This document shows positions 40,571 through 49,006 of a stretch of 64,000 bases of DNA, one piece after another. Source of the stretch: Pseudomonas sp. SID14000. Its GTDB lineage: Bacteria > Pseudomonadota > Gammaproteobacteria > Pseudomonadales > Pseudomonadaceae. Made by a program: the position numbers and the translations under genes. The notes beneath the pieces were generated by a model. That model had not been told where the DNA came from and searched no databases. It saw only the letters and a list, made by a program, of their open reading frames with translations. Location: positions 1-64,000 of the forward strand of contig NZ_NFZQ01000015.1 of NCBI RefSeq assembly GCF_002165135.1, in the 5' to 3' direction. Within the stretch, counting starts at the first letter, position 1. Every line of letters starts with the position of its first letter.

Positions 40571-42982
40571 TCAAACCGATTCGCCAGCGGGGCGAGCGCC
40601 CTCTTGCACCAGCACCATGCTCTGCGGCGACGACAGGGCAATACCTTCATCACGCAGGCGCCCAAGAATGGTGAACAGCAGGTCGCTGCGGGTTCCAGAC
40701 ACCTGCCGCGGCCCCGCCACATAACCACTCACACCAATCACCATCCCGCTGCTGGTCAGGTCCTTGAACGACACAGACGTGGCCGGCGCATCCAGAATCG
40801 CCTCGTGCTCCTGGTAAGCCGCCAGCAGCAGTTCACGCACGCGGTTGGCATCGGTTTCCAGCGGCAAGGTCAGGGTAATGCCGACTACGCCCAGCGCATT
40901 GCCCATGGTCACGTTGCGCACGTTCTGGGAAATGAACTGCGAGTTGGGCACGATCACCGTCGAACGGTCGGTCATCTGGATCTCGGTGGCGCGCACGTTG
41001 ATACGGCGAATATCGCCCTCCACACCCGCCAGGCTGACCCAGTCGCCCACCTTAACCGGGCGCTCGGTCAGCAGGATCAGGCCGGAGATGAAGTTCTGCA
41101 CGATCTGCTGCAAGCCGAAACCGATACCCACCGACAGGGCACTGACCACCCAGGTCAGGCTGGTGAGGTTGATGCGCAGGGTCGACATCACCAGCATGGC
41201 CAGGAAGATGAAGCCCAGGTAACCCACCAGGGTCACCAGCGAGGCACGCATCCCTGCATCCATGTCGGTTTCCGGCAGCAGGCGATCGCTCAGCCAGCGC
41301 TTGACCACGCGGATGGCGAACAGGCCACCGAGGAACATCACCACTGCCAACAGGATGTCCTGGGGGACAATGTTCATGTTGCCGAGCAGCTTGCCGCCGG
41401 TTCCGTCCCAGTCACCCAGGCTCAGCAGCAGCTCGCTGGGGCTGGTGCCCGACGGCATCAGTGCCAGCAACAGCGCCAGGAACAGCACCACGGTGCGGCC
41501 GATGCCGGCCAGGATGGTGCTGGCCTGCGCCTGGTGACGTGGCGCCAGGCCCAGGGTCGAGGCCAGCGCCAGGCCGCCGGGTTGGCGGGGCGACAGCAGG
41601 GTTTCGCACAGGTCGCCAAAGAAGGTGGTCAGCAGGTAGGCACAGGTGACCACCAGGCTGACCCACAGCAGCTTGGCAGTGAGGAAGTAGGCGAGTGTAA
41701 GGTAACCGGTGAGCAGGGCCAGCAGGATCAGCGTCAGCCAGATCACCATCACGAACGGGATCAACCCCGCCAGGCCCGTGGGCCGCTCCAGGTCATGCTT
41801 GCGCAGGGTGCGGCGGTATCGCAGCAACGCAAAGGCGAAGGTGACCGCCACTACCAGCGCGGTCAGGCCGTTGACCGCCACGGTCAACGCCAGGCTGGCA
41901 CCGATCACGCTGTTGATCCGCTCCATGGTCATCATGACCATCAACGCCAACGCCAGCACCTTGGGGAACCAGCCCAGCGCGCTGGCCACTTCGTCATGGA
42001 TCGGCGGCAGGCGCCAGGACGGGCGTTGCAGCATCAGCATGGCGCGGCCCAGGCCAGTGATGAAGGCGCTGAACACCACCAGGGCGAGCACATGGTTGGC
42101 CAGGCTGGCGATATCGGAGCCCAGCTCGGCGCTGCTCTCCAGCCCCCAACGCAGCAGCGAGACCGAGCCGGCGATGGTACCCAGGGTTGCCAGGCTCACG
42201 CCCAGCGCCAACGCACTGCGGCGCAGGCGGCCTTCGGGCAGCCAGCTGACCATGGCGTTGGCCAGCAAGCGCTCGAGCACGCGGCGCACCAAGGTCCAGA
42301 CCAGGATTGCCGCCACCAGGCTGGTAATGAACAGCCAGCGATGCTCGGCGCTAAAGGCACTGCCGATGGCATCGGCCGTCTCGCCACGCAGGTCACGCAG
42401 GCGTGCTACGTCGTCCTGGGTGGGGCGAATGATGCTCTGCCAAAACGCCGGGCTCAACGGTGAGGCCGCACGGCTGGTGATCTGCGAGTTGAACTGGCTG
42501 CGGCGCAGGTTGACGATTTGCGTGGACAGGTCTCGGGCCGACTGGGTCAGCTTGGAGGCTTGGTCCTGCTGGGCTACCAAGGCCTTCTTCTCGGCCTCCA
42601 GCGCTTTACGCTGATGGGTCAGGGTAGCGGCCTCGTCCGGCTGGACCGGGCCGATGACCTTGAGCTTGTCGTCGACTTTTTCCACGTCCGTGGTGCGCAG
42701 GGCAGTCAATGCATCGGCCTGACGCTGTACCTGCATGGCGCCCAGGCGCAACTGCGAAAGCAGGTCGTCGTTGGCGTCGCTGGTGACACCTTGGCGTATC
42801 TGGTCCAGCCGCTCGCTCAACTGCTCGATGCTGGCGTTTTCATCCAGCACGTTCGCTTCGGCAACCGCCAGATTGGACAAGGGCGTGGCCGGGGCCGACC
42901 GGGCCGGGCTGGCGAGCGCCAGCATCAGGGCCATCAAGACCATCAGGCCAGGACAATAACGGGCAAGGCTGACACGCCTCAT
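40571..42982 (-). CDS. large MscS-type mechanosensitive channel with DUF3772
   Basis: An 803-residue protein. An N-terminal signal or anchor (PGLMVLMALMLALASPARSA) precedes a periplasmic DUF3772 domain with coiled coils (residues 30-180). About ten membrane segments follow, with the MscS pore and beta domain at residues 560-740 (e.g. WVVSALSVGIGFGLQQIVQN, LLTERPVKVGDWV and DRSTVIVPNSQFISQNV). This matches the MscK/YbiO-like group. It would protect against hypo-osmotic shock; gating preferences are unknown. It is the only gene of its transcription unit seen here, 56 bp after ada. Confidence 0.9.
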   Translation of the reverse strand: MRRVSLARYCPGLMVLMALMLALASPARSAPATPLSNLAVAEANVLDENASIEQLSERLDQIRQGVTSDANDDLLSQLRLGAMQVQRQADALTALRTTDVEKVDDKLKVIGPVQPDEAATLTHQRKALEAEKKALVAQQDQASKLTQSARDLSTQIVNLRRSQFNSQITSRAASPLSPAFWQSIIRPTQDDVARLRDLRGETADAIGSAFSAEHRWLFITSLVAAILVWTLVRRVLERLLANAMVSWLPEGRLRRSALALGVSLATLGTIAGSVSLLRWGLESSAELGSDIASLANHVLALVVFSAFITGLGRAMLMLQRPSWRLPPIHDEVASALGWFPKVLALALMVMMTMERINSVIGASLALTVAVNGLTALVVAVTFAFALLRYRRTLRKHDLERPTGLAGLIPFVMVIWLTLILLALLTGYLTLAYFLTAKLLWVSLVVTCAYLLTTFFGDLCETLLSPRQPGGLALASTLGLAPRHQAQASTILAGIGRTVVLFLALLLALMPSGTSPSELLLSLGDWDGTGGKLLGNMNIVPQDILLAVVMFLGGLFAIRVVKRWLSDRLLPETDMDAGMRASLVTLVGYLGFIFLAMLVMSTLRINLTSLTWVVSALSVGIGFGLQQIVQNFISGLILLTERPVKVGDWVSLAGVEGDIRRINVRATEIQMTDRSTVIVPNSQFISQNVRNVTMGNALGVVGITLTLPLETDANRVRELLLAAYQEHEAILDAPATSVSFKDLTSSGMVIGVSGYVAGPRQVSGTRSDLLFTILGRLRDEGIALSSPQSMVLVQEGARPAGESV

Positions 42983-43038
42983 CGAATATTCCTCTTTACA
43001 ATTCGATTTGGCGGGGGATTCTACGCGGCTTCAGGCGA

Positions 43039-44097
43039 TCAGGAGAGTGCCGTTTCTCGTTTGAGCAGTTGCTGTTTGCGCTCGACGCCCCAGCGGTAGC
43101 CGCTGATGTCGCCGTCCCGGCGCACCACCCGATGGCAGGGGATGGCCACGGCGATGTGGTTGGCCGCGCAGGCCATGGCCACTGCGCGCACCGCCTTGGG
43201 TGCGCCGATGCGCTCGGCGATGTCCGTGTAGCTGACCCGGCTGCCGGCCGGCACCTCGCGCAGGGCCTGCCACACCCGTTCCTGGAAGGCCGTGCCTTGC
43301 ACATCCAGCGGCAGGGCCAGGCCCAGTGCCGGGGCTTCGACGAAGCCCACCACTTCGGCAACCAGCCGTTCGTAGGCGCTGTCGCCGCCGATCAGCCGGG
43401 CCTTGGGGAACTGGTCCTGCAGGTCGTGCAGCAGGGCCTCAGGGTCGTCGCCCAGCAGGATCGCGCAAATGCCCTTCTCGCTCTGGGCCACCAGGATCGC
43501 GCCCAGAGAGCACTGGCCAAGGGCGAAGTGGATGGTTGCCCCGGCGCCGCCGGCGCGGTATTGCCGCGGGCGCATGCCCAGGCGCTGGTCAGCGCTTTCA
43601 TAGAAACGGCTGTTGGAGTTGTAGCCGGCGTCGTAGATAGCATCGGTGACCGAGCGCTGGCCATCTTCCAGGTGCGCGCGCAGGCGCCGAGCGCGGAAGG
43701 CGGTGGCGTAGGCTTTGGGGGTAAGGCCGGTTTCGGCCTTGAACAGGCGGTGCAGGTGGAAGGCGCTGACAGCCAGCTGGGCGCTGAGCTGGTCGAGGCT
43801 GGGTGCGGGGTCGCTGGTTTCAATCAGGCGGCAGGCGCGAGTGACCAGCTGGCTGTGGCGGGTGGCGCTGGTTTTGGTAGTGGCAGTGCAACGTTTGCAG
43901 GCCCGGTAGCCGGCGGCTTCGGCCGCGGCGGGGGTGTCGTAGAACGCGACGTTGCAGCGCTTGGCCAAGCGTGATTTGCAGCCGGGGTGACAGTAGATGC
44001 CGGTGGTGCGCACGGCGTAGACGAAGTGGCCGGTGGCCGCGGTGTCGCGGGCTTCTACGGCTTGCCAGCGTTGGTCGGGGGTGGTGTAGGGGTTCAT
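43039..44097 (-). CDS. ada: Ada: O6-alkylguanine methyltransferase and transcriptional activator
   Basis: A 352-residue bifunctional Ada protein. The N-terminal domain holds the zinc and methyl-acceptor cysteines (TTGIYCHPGCKSRLAKRCNV, then YRACKRC), followed by an AraC-type helix-turn-helix (LSAQLAVSAFHLHRLFKAET). The C-terminal methyltransferase domain has the acceptor Cys in VAIPCHRVVRRDGDISGYRW. Methylation of the first Cys would turn it into an activator of itself and of repair genes. The alkA-like glycosylase gene lies 149 bp upstream on the same strand, across a REP pair, in keeping with an adaptive-response group. Confidence 0.95.
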   Translation of the reverse strand: MNPYTTPDQRWQAVEARDTAATGHFVYAVRTTGIYCHPGCKSRLAKRCNVAFYDTPAAAEAAGYRACKRCTATTKTSATRHSQLVTRACRLIETSDPAPSLDQLSAQLAVSAFHLHRLFKAETGLTPKAYATAFRARRLRAHLEDGQRSVTDAIYDAGYNSNSRFYESADQRLGMRPRQYRAGGAGATIHFALGQCSLGAILVAQSEKGICAILLGDDPEALLHDLQDQFPKARLIGGDSAYERLVAEVVGFVEAPALGLALPLDVQGTAFQERVWQALREVPAGSRVSYTDIAERIGAPKAVRAVAMACAANHIAVAIPCHRVVRRDGDISGYRWGVERKQQLLKRETALS

Positions 44098-44120
44098 TGG
44101 TAAGTGTCCAGATTGGTTGT

Positions 44121-44235
44121 TGCCTGTGCTGGCCCTTTCGCGGGCAAACCCGCTCCCACAGGTACTGCATAGCCTTTCGAGGCCGTGGAAATCCCTGTGG
44201 GAGCGGGTTTACCCGCGAAGAGGCCGGCACAGGCA
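44121..44235. repeat. inverted REP pair with extended arms
   Basis: The arms begin one step further out than usual: TGCCTGTGCTGGCCCTTTCG at the left against CGAAGAGGCCGGCACAGGCA at the right. It lies between ada and the alkA-like gene, both on the minus strand. Confidence 0.9.
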
Positions 44236-44245
44236 GTGCAAAACC

Positions 44246-44872
44246 TCAGGCCCGCCACAGGTACCAGGCCGCCACGGTGCGGTATGGCCGCCAGCCGCCG
44301 CCCAGCGAACGCATCTGCGCCGGCGTCGGCGCCTTGTCCAGCCCCTTCAGCCGCCGATACCCCTCGCGCACGCCAAAATCGTCCACCGGCAGCACGTCCG
44401 AACGCGCCAGGCTATAGATCAGCAACATCTCCACCGTCCAGCGCCCTACCCCGCGCAACGCCACCAGCCGTTCGATCAACGCCTCGTCAGTCATGGCCAG
44501 TGCCTCTTCCCGAGTCGGCACCCAACCCTCCAGACGGCCCTGGGCAATGCCCTGGATCGTCGCCATCTTGCTCGCGGAAAACCCACAGGCGCGCATGCTT
44601 TCCGGTGTAACCGCCAATAATTGCTCGGGGCTTGGGAACGCAGCCTCCGGGAACAGCGCCAGCAACCGCCCAAGAATTGCCTCGGCGGCACGGGCATGCA
44701 GTTGCTGGTAGGCAATCGCCCGTACCAACACCTCGTAAGGCTCACGCCCCGGCGTGGCCTGGTGCAGGCAAGGCCCGGTAGCCGCGATATGCCGAGACCA
44801 GTCCGGGTCGAGCGCCGCCAGGTATTCGCTGGCCTCGCGGTATGCATCAGGCGAAAGGTTGGCCAGGATCAT
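44246..44872 (-). CDS. DNA-3-methyladenine glycosylase II (AlkA-like)
   Basis: A 208-residue HhH-GPD base-excision glycosylase. The helix-hairpin-helix and catalytic Asp region is RLVALRGVGRWTVEMLLIYSLARSDVLPVDDFG. It lacks the N-terminal domain of E. coli AlkA, as do many of the shorter bacterial forms. It removes alkylated purines, and the ada gene downstream fits joint control of alkylation repair. The REP pair between the two genes makes independent expression equally possible. Confidence 0.9.
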   Translation of the reverse strand: MILANLSPDAYREASEYLAALDPDWSRHIAATGPCLHQATPGREPYEVLVRAIAYQQLHARAAEAILGRLLALFPEAAFPSPEQLLAVTPESMRACGFSASKMATIQGIAQGRLEGWVPTREEALAMTDEALIERLVALRGVGRWTVEMLLIYSLARSDVLPVDDFGVREGYRRLKGLDKAPTPAQMRSLGGGWRPYRTVAAWYLWRA

Positions 44873-44960
44873 GGCACCTCCATCAAGTCGATTGCAGGTC
44901 CAGCTTAGCGCAGCCGCTCATCGGGAAAACGCCGGTTCTTGCGCGGCTAATTCCTGGCAG

Positions 44961-46118
44961 TCAGTCGGCTATCACCCGCAACCGCCCCGCGCGCCGGTAC
45001 GACTGCCGGGCAAAGCACACGAACAGCCCGGCCATCAGCGCCAGTGCGATGGGCAGGCCATGCGGCGCCACATCCATCGCCGCACCGCTCACCAGCGGCC
45101 CGACCAGGCTACCCACGCCCCACAGCAAGCCCACGCTGGCATTGGCTGTAACCAGGTCCTGCCCCTTGAAGCGCTGCCCGATCAGCACCAGCGCCAGGGT
45201 ATAGATGCCCCCTGCCACTGCACCCAACAGCACCAGCAGCGGCCACAGCAGCCAGGTCATGCTCAGCAGCCAGGGCAGGCCGATACCGATCGCCATCGCC
45301 AGCAGCCCGCATACCAGGTGCAGCCCGGTGCGCTCCACCCGGTCGGCCAACCAGCCGAGCGGCAACTGAAACAGCATGTCACCGGCAAACACCACGGTTA
45401 CCATCAGCGCCGCCACGCCCACGGCAAAGCCATGGCTGGTGGCATACACCGGTAACAGCGACAGCACCACGGCATCGAAGAACGAGAAAAACAGCACCGC
45501 CACACACAATGCCGGCGCCACGCGGAAGAAACCGGCCAGGCCGAAGCTCTTTTCACCCTCTTCATGTTCGACATGGTCGTTAGGCACGGTCAATACGATG
45601 CACAGCAGAGCCAGGCCATAACAGGCGGTGACCACGCCGGTGATCCACGGGCTGCCGGCGCCCAGCAGCGCCAGCATGGCCGGGCCGAGCACCTGGAAGC
45701 CGGTGAAGCTGGTGGCGTACAGGGCCATGATCTTGCCGCGGTTGTGCTCTGGGCACAGCTCGTTGACCCACGACTCGCCGAGGATGATGGCGATCCCCAT
45801 GCCCAGCCCCAGGCCCAGGCGCAACAGCGCCAAGAACCACAAAGAGCCGAACGCCGACTCGAGCAAGGCGATGCTGAGCGTGCACAGGCTGAAGCACAGC
45901 AGATAGATGGTGCGCCGGGTGAGGTGGCGACAGCAGGCGTCGACCAGGAACGCCGAGAGCATCATGCCCGCGGCGGGGATGGCAGAGATGATGCCGATTT
46001 CCAGGGTGCTCGCACCAGCTTCATGCAGGCGCAACGACACCAGCGGCAGGCTGGCCCCCAAACTGAAACCCACGACCGAAACGGCGAACAACAAGCCCGC
46101 CAGCAAACGCATGTTCAT
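44961..46118 (-). CDS. MFS transporter (YcaD-like)
   Basis: A 385-residue inner-membrane protein with 12 segments. Characteristic MFS loops are ACCRHLTRRTIYLLCFSL (between segments 2 and 3), LGLGLGMGIAIILGESWVNE (segment 4, containing Glu), NRGKIMALYATSFTGFQ (segment 5) and DRVERTGLHL (between 8 and 9). The overall pattern is that of the YcaD/sugar-efflux-like group, substrate unknown. A candidate 45-codon ORF lies 84 bp upstream on the same strand. Confidence 0.85.
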   Translation of the reverse strand: MNMRLLAGLLFAVSVVGFSLGASLPLVSLRLHEAGASTLEIGIISAIPAAGMMLSAFLVDACCRHLTRRTIYLLCFSLCTLSIALLESAFGSLWFLALLRLGLGLGMGIAIILGESWVNELCPEHNRGKIMALYATSFTGFQVLGPAMLALLGAGSPWITGVVTACYGLALLCIVLTVPNDHVEHEEGEKSFGLAGFFRVAPALCVAVLFFSFFDAVVLSLLPVYATSHGFAVGVAALMVTVVFAGDMLFQLPLGWLADRVERTGLHLVCGLLAMAIGIGLPWLLSMTWLLWPLLVLLGAVAGGIYTLALVLIGQRFKGQDLVTANASVGLLWGVGSLVGPLVSGAAMDVAPHGLPIALALMAGLFVCFARQSYRRAGRLRVIAD

Positions 46119-46201
46119 GTACCACTCCTTGCAAACCGAAAAGACGTGCAGACACAGGCGCGCACGCCAAGACGGCGAGCGACGCGAAAGCGCAGATCAG
46201 T

Positions 46202-46339
46202 TCAGGCGCGGTGTGGCGAGAAGGTGAAGGCAAACAGCACGCTGCGGCGACGCTTGAGCACCGTGTCGCTCGGCCACCCACGACGCAGGGCCTGGAAGGC
46301 AGGCTGGCGGGCGTTTGGCAGGGACTGGGTACGGCACAT
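46202..46339 (-). CDS. candidate 45-residue ORF upstream of an MFS gene
   Basis: An ATG-started frame reading MCRTQSLPNARQPAFQALRR and ending SVLFAFTFSPHRA, preceded by a Lys-Arg-Arg-Arg run. About 36 of its 44 codons after the start end in G or C, in line with the real genes here. It is on the same strand as, and 84 bp upstream of, the MFS transporter gene. It could be a leader peptide or a small basic protein. The ribosome-binding site is weak (AAAG), so translation is unproven. The remainder of the 406-bp gap holds a REP pair. Confidence 0.35.
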   Translation of the reverse strand: MCRTQSLPNARQPAFQALRRGWPSDTVLKRRRSVLFAFTFSPHRA

Positions 46340-46414
46340 TGCTTTGACTACTACGCAGGTGGTTGGGGAAAGGCGGACTCTAGGCCACCGCAGGTTGGGG
46401 CGTCAATTGCCCAG

Positions 46415-46520
46415 GGGGCCTCTACGAGGCCCTTTCGCGACACAAGGCCGCTCCTACAACAGTACGCGGTCCCCTGTAGGAGCGGCCTTGTGTCGCGATG
46501 GGCTGCAAAGCAGCCCCGGC
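46415..46520. repeat. inverted REP pair (GCGACACAAGG type)
   Basis: Arms CGCGACACAAGGCCGCTCCT and its complement, spacer about 20 bp, with an extra outer hairpin (GGGGCTGC/GCAGCCC on the right and a diverged GGGCCTC/GAGGCCC on the left). It belongs to the same subtype as the pair at 24901-25020. Confidence 0.88.
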
Positions 46521-46524
46521 AACA

Positions 46525-47739
46525 TCAGCGCTTGCCGGTACTTGGCAAGAACACCGCCAACAACCCGAACAACGGCAGGAACGAACACACCTCGTACACG
46601 TACTCGATGCCACGCAGGTCCGCCACATACCCCAGCAAGGCCGCACCGATGCCACCAAAACCGAACATCAGCCCGAAGAAGATCCCGGCAATCATGCCCA
46701 CGCTACCCGGCACCAGCTCCTGCGCATACACCACGATCGCGGAAAAAGCCGAGGCCAGGATAAAGCCGATCACCACGCTCAACACCGTGGTCCAGAACAG
46801 GTCGGCATACGGCAACACCAAGGTGAACGGCGCCACGCCGAGGATCGAGAACCAGATCACCGCCTTGCGTCCGATGCGGTCACCGATCGGTCCGCCAAAG
46901 AAGGTACCCGCCGCCACCGCACCGAGGAACAGGAACAGGTGCAGCTGCGAACTGGCTACCGACACATCGAACTTCTCGATCAGGTAGAAGGTGAAGTAGC
47001 TGGTGAAGCTGGCCATGTAGAAGTACTTGGAGAACACCAGCAGGCCCAGCACGATCAGCGCCGCGATCACCCGCCCACGGGAAATGCCGTGGGTCGCCTG
47101 TACTGCCTTGCGCGCCTTGGCCTGGTTGAGGTGCTCCTTGTACCAGCTACGCAGCATCAGGGTGACGCCGAGGAAGAACAGCGCGGCCAGGCCGAACCAG
47201 GCCACATAGGTCTGGCCGAACGGAATGACAACGGCAGCCGCCAGCAGCGGGCCCAGAGCGGAGCCGGTGTTGCCGCCGACCTGGAAGGTCGACTGGGCCA
47301 GGCCGAAGCGCCCGCCCGAGGCCAGGCGCGCGATACGCGAGGTCTCCGGGTGGAAGGTCGACGAGCCAATACCCACCAGCGCCGAGGCCAGCAGAATCAT
47401 CGGGAAGCTGCCGACGAAGGCCAGCATCACGATACCCACCAGTGTGCACAGGGTGCCCAGCGGCAGCAGGTTCGGTGCCGGTCGGCGATCGGTGAAGAAG
47501 CCGACCCAAGGCTGCAGCAGCGAGGCGGTGATCTGGAACGTCAGGGTGATCATGCCGATCTGGGCGAAACTCAGGTCGTAGTTGGCCTTGAGCATCGGGT
47601 AGATCGCCGGCAGCACCGACTGGATCAGGTCATTGATCAGGTGCGCCAGGGCGCAGAAACCGATGATGCGCATCACCAGCGGCGTGGCTTGGCTCGCTGC
47701 CGCACTGGTGGGCGCCGTGGAGGCGCTACTGATAGCCAT
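46525..47739 (-). CDS. MFS exporter, fosmidomycin-resistance (Fsr) family
   Basis: A 404-residue 12-segment transporter. It follows E. coli Fsr closely at HLINDLIQSVLPAIYPMLK, QIGMITLTFQITASLLQPWV, GSSTFHPETSRIARLASGGR and FGLAQSTFQVGGNTGSALGP. Fsr confers resistance to fosmidomycin, an inhibitor of the MEP isoprenoid pathway; the true physiological substrate is not known. The gene is alone on the minus strand. Confidence 0.9.
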   Translation of the reverse strand: MAISSASTAPTSAAASQATPLVMRIIGFCALAHLINDLIQSVLPAIYPMLKANYDLSFAQIGMITLTFQITASLLQPWVGFFTDRRPAPNLLPLGTLCTLVGIVMLAFVGSFPMILLASALVGIGSSTFHPETSRIARLASGGRFGLAQSTFQVGGNTGSALGPLLAAAVVIPFGQTYVAWFGLAALFFLGVTLMLRSWYKEHLNQAKARKAVQATHGISRGRVIAALIVLGLLVFSKYFYMASFTSYFTFYLIEKFDVSVASSQLHLFLFLGAVAAGTFFGGPIGDRIGRKAVIWFSILGVAPFTLVLPYADLFWTTVLSVVIGFILASAFSAIVVYAQELVPGSVGMIAGIFFGLMFGFGGIGAALLGYVADLRGIEYVYEVCSFLPLFGLLAVFLPSTGKR

Positions 47740-47946
47740 GTGCCTGACTCTCCATCCGTTGTTTGGGATCCGATTATCGGGAAACGAATAGATACTTAGC
47801 TACCTTTTTTATTTCTCGGGCGCGCAAAGCCGCCAGCAGCTGGCGCAACGGGCACCTGAAAGCCAGCGACATGCCGTTGGGCCACGCAGAAACCGGGCCT
47901 GGCCGCTAAGTTTTTGAAAGCGTGCAAATTTTTTTTGAAATGAGTG

Positions 47947-47975
47947 TTGACAGGGGGGCCGTTCAAGAGAATAAT
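47947..47975 (+). promoter_or_regulatory. promoter for tRNA-Met
   Basis: TTGACA at 47947-47952 and AATAAT at 47970-47975 with a 17-bp spacer, 10 bp before the tRNA gene. A GC-rich GGGGGGCC follows the -35 box. Confidence 0.85.
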
Positions 47976-47985
47976 GCGCGCCATC

Positions 47986-48062
47986 GGCTACATAGCTCAG
48001 TTGGTTAGAGCATAGCATTCATAATGCTGGGGTCCGGGGTTCAAGTCCCTGTGTAGCCACCA
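47986..48062 (+). tRNA. tRNA-Met(CAU), elongator
   Basis: 77 nt including CCA. Acceptor GGCTACA pairs with TGTAGCC, and the anticodon stem TAGCA/TGCTG (with one G-U pair) encloses TTCATAA, anticodon CAT. The first acceptor base pair is G-C and the anticodon stem lacks the three G-C pairs of initiators, so it is the elongator. It has its own promoter and terminator, making a single-gene unit. Confidence 0.96.
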
Positions 48063-48072
48063 AACAAGACGA

Positions 48073-48100
48073 AGGGCTTACCGCAAGGTAAGCCCTTTTT
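48073..48100 (+). terminator. intrinsic terminator of tRNA-Met
   Basis: AGGGCTTACC and GGTAAGCCCT with the GNRA-type tetraloop GCAA, followed by a run of T residues. It starts 10 bp after the tRNA. Confidence 0.95.
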
Positions 48101-48146
48101 CTTTGTCTGCGAAAAATGCCACAGGCCTGCCCCTCCTTCTCCCGCC

Positions 48147-48761
48147 TCAACGCATGCCGGTAACAGCCACGGCCAGGCCAAGCCCTATCAGCGCCACACC
48201 GATCACCCGATCCACCAGCATCTGCCGCTCGATCATCGCCTTGCGCAATGCCGTGCTGGAGAAGAACACCGCCACCAGGCTGAACCACAGCCAGTGAGCA
48301 ACAGACATGAAAGCGCCGTAGGCAAAATTCATTGCCAGCGGGCTGCCAGGTTGCACCACCTGAGTGAAGGCGCTGATGACGAACAGCATGGTCTTGGGGT
48401 TGAGGGCATTGGTCAGAAAGCCCGTACGCAGGGCCTGCGTTACGTTGGCAGCGCATGCAGTGCCCCCGTCAAGGCTGATGCGCCGGGTGTTGGTCACGGA
48501 TTGGTAGCCCAGGTAAACCAGATAACCCGCGCCCAGCACTTTCATGCCCAGGAACAGGGTTGGGCTCTGGCTGATGATCACCGCGATGCCCAGCACCGTA
48601 TACAGGACGTGCACCTGCACCCCCAGGGCAATACCCACGGCGGCAGCCAGCCCGGCCTTGCGGCCCTGTGCATAACTGCTGCGGGTGACCATGGCGAAGT
48701 CGGCACCGGGGCTGATGACGGCAAGGAGGGTGAACAGGGCGACGGCGATGAGTTCGGTCAT
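48147..48761 (-). CDS. LysE/RhtB-family amino-acid exporter
   Basis: A 204-residue membrane protein with about six hydrophobic segments. The family motif LLAVISPGADFAMVTRSSYAQG at the N terminus and GFLTNALNPKTMLFVISAF in the middle identify it. I used the ATG at MTELIAVALF, as the 87 residues upstream are REP-encoded. It is divergent from a LysR-family gene across a REP pair, the common exporter and regulator arrangement, so that regulator is the likely controller. The substrate amino acid is unknown. Confidence 0.9.
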   Translation of the reverse strand: MTELIAVALFTLLAVISPGADFAMVTRSSYAQGRKAGLAAAVGIALGVQVHVLYTVLGIAVIISQSPTLFLGMKVLGAGYLVYLGYQSVTNTRRISLDGGTACAANVTQALRTGFLTNALNPKTMLFVISAFTQVVQPGSPLAMNFAYGAFMSVAHWLWFSLVAVFFSSTALRKAMIERQMLVDRVIGVALIGLGLAVAVTGMR

Positions 48762-48882
48762 GCTGGTGGCTCTCGATAGGCGATGGAAATGCACAGACCA
48801 TGCAATTATCGAGAGCTTATAGCCCGGCAAAAATCGATTTATAGTGAAGCAAATCTGATAGCTTTTTTCACAGTTATTTAGA

Positions 48883-48992
48883 CCTGTGCCGGCCTCTTCG
48901 CGGGTAAACCCGCTCCCACAGGGACTGCTCCGAACCTGAGGGCAGCGCATCACCTGTGGGAGCGGGTTTACCCGCGAAGAGGCCGACACAGG
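48883..48992. repeat. inverted REP pair in the LysE/LysR spacer
   Basis: CCTGTGCCGGCCTCTTCGCG at the left and the complementary copy ending GGCCGACACAGG at the right, spacer about 40 bp. The right end is only 14 bp from the LysR start codon, so it may influence its translation. Confidence 0.9.
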
Positions 48993-49006
48993 CAACCAGG
49001 GATGCC

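Noticed and set aside
40556..42463. 635-codon plus-strand frame opposite the MscS-type gene
   Set aside because: His/Gln-rich antisense translation with no domain; the MscS-type gene is clear on the other strand.
46021..46281. 86-codon minus-strand frame at the start of the MFS gene
   Set aside because: It runs out of frame through the MFS start and shows no domain; the shorter 46202-46339 frame has better codon bias.
47986..48146. tRNA-Met as attachment site of a genomic island
   Set aside because: No integrase gene and no repeated tRNA 3' end was seen; the flanking genes are ordinary.
48956..49006. N-terminal extension MGAGLPAKRP seen in several frames
   Set aside because: This is the translation of the REP sequence itself; real starts lie downstream.
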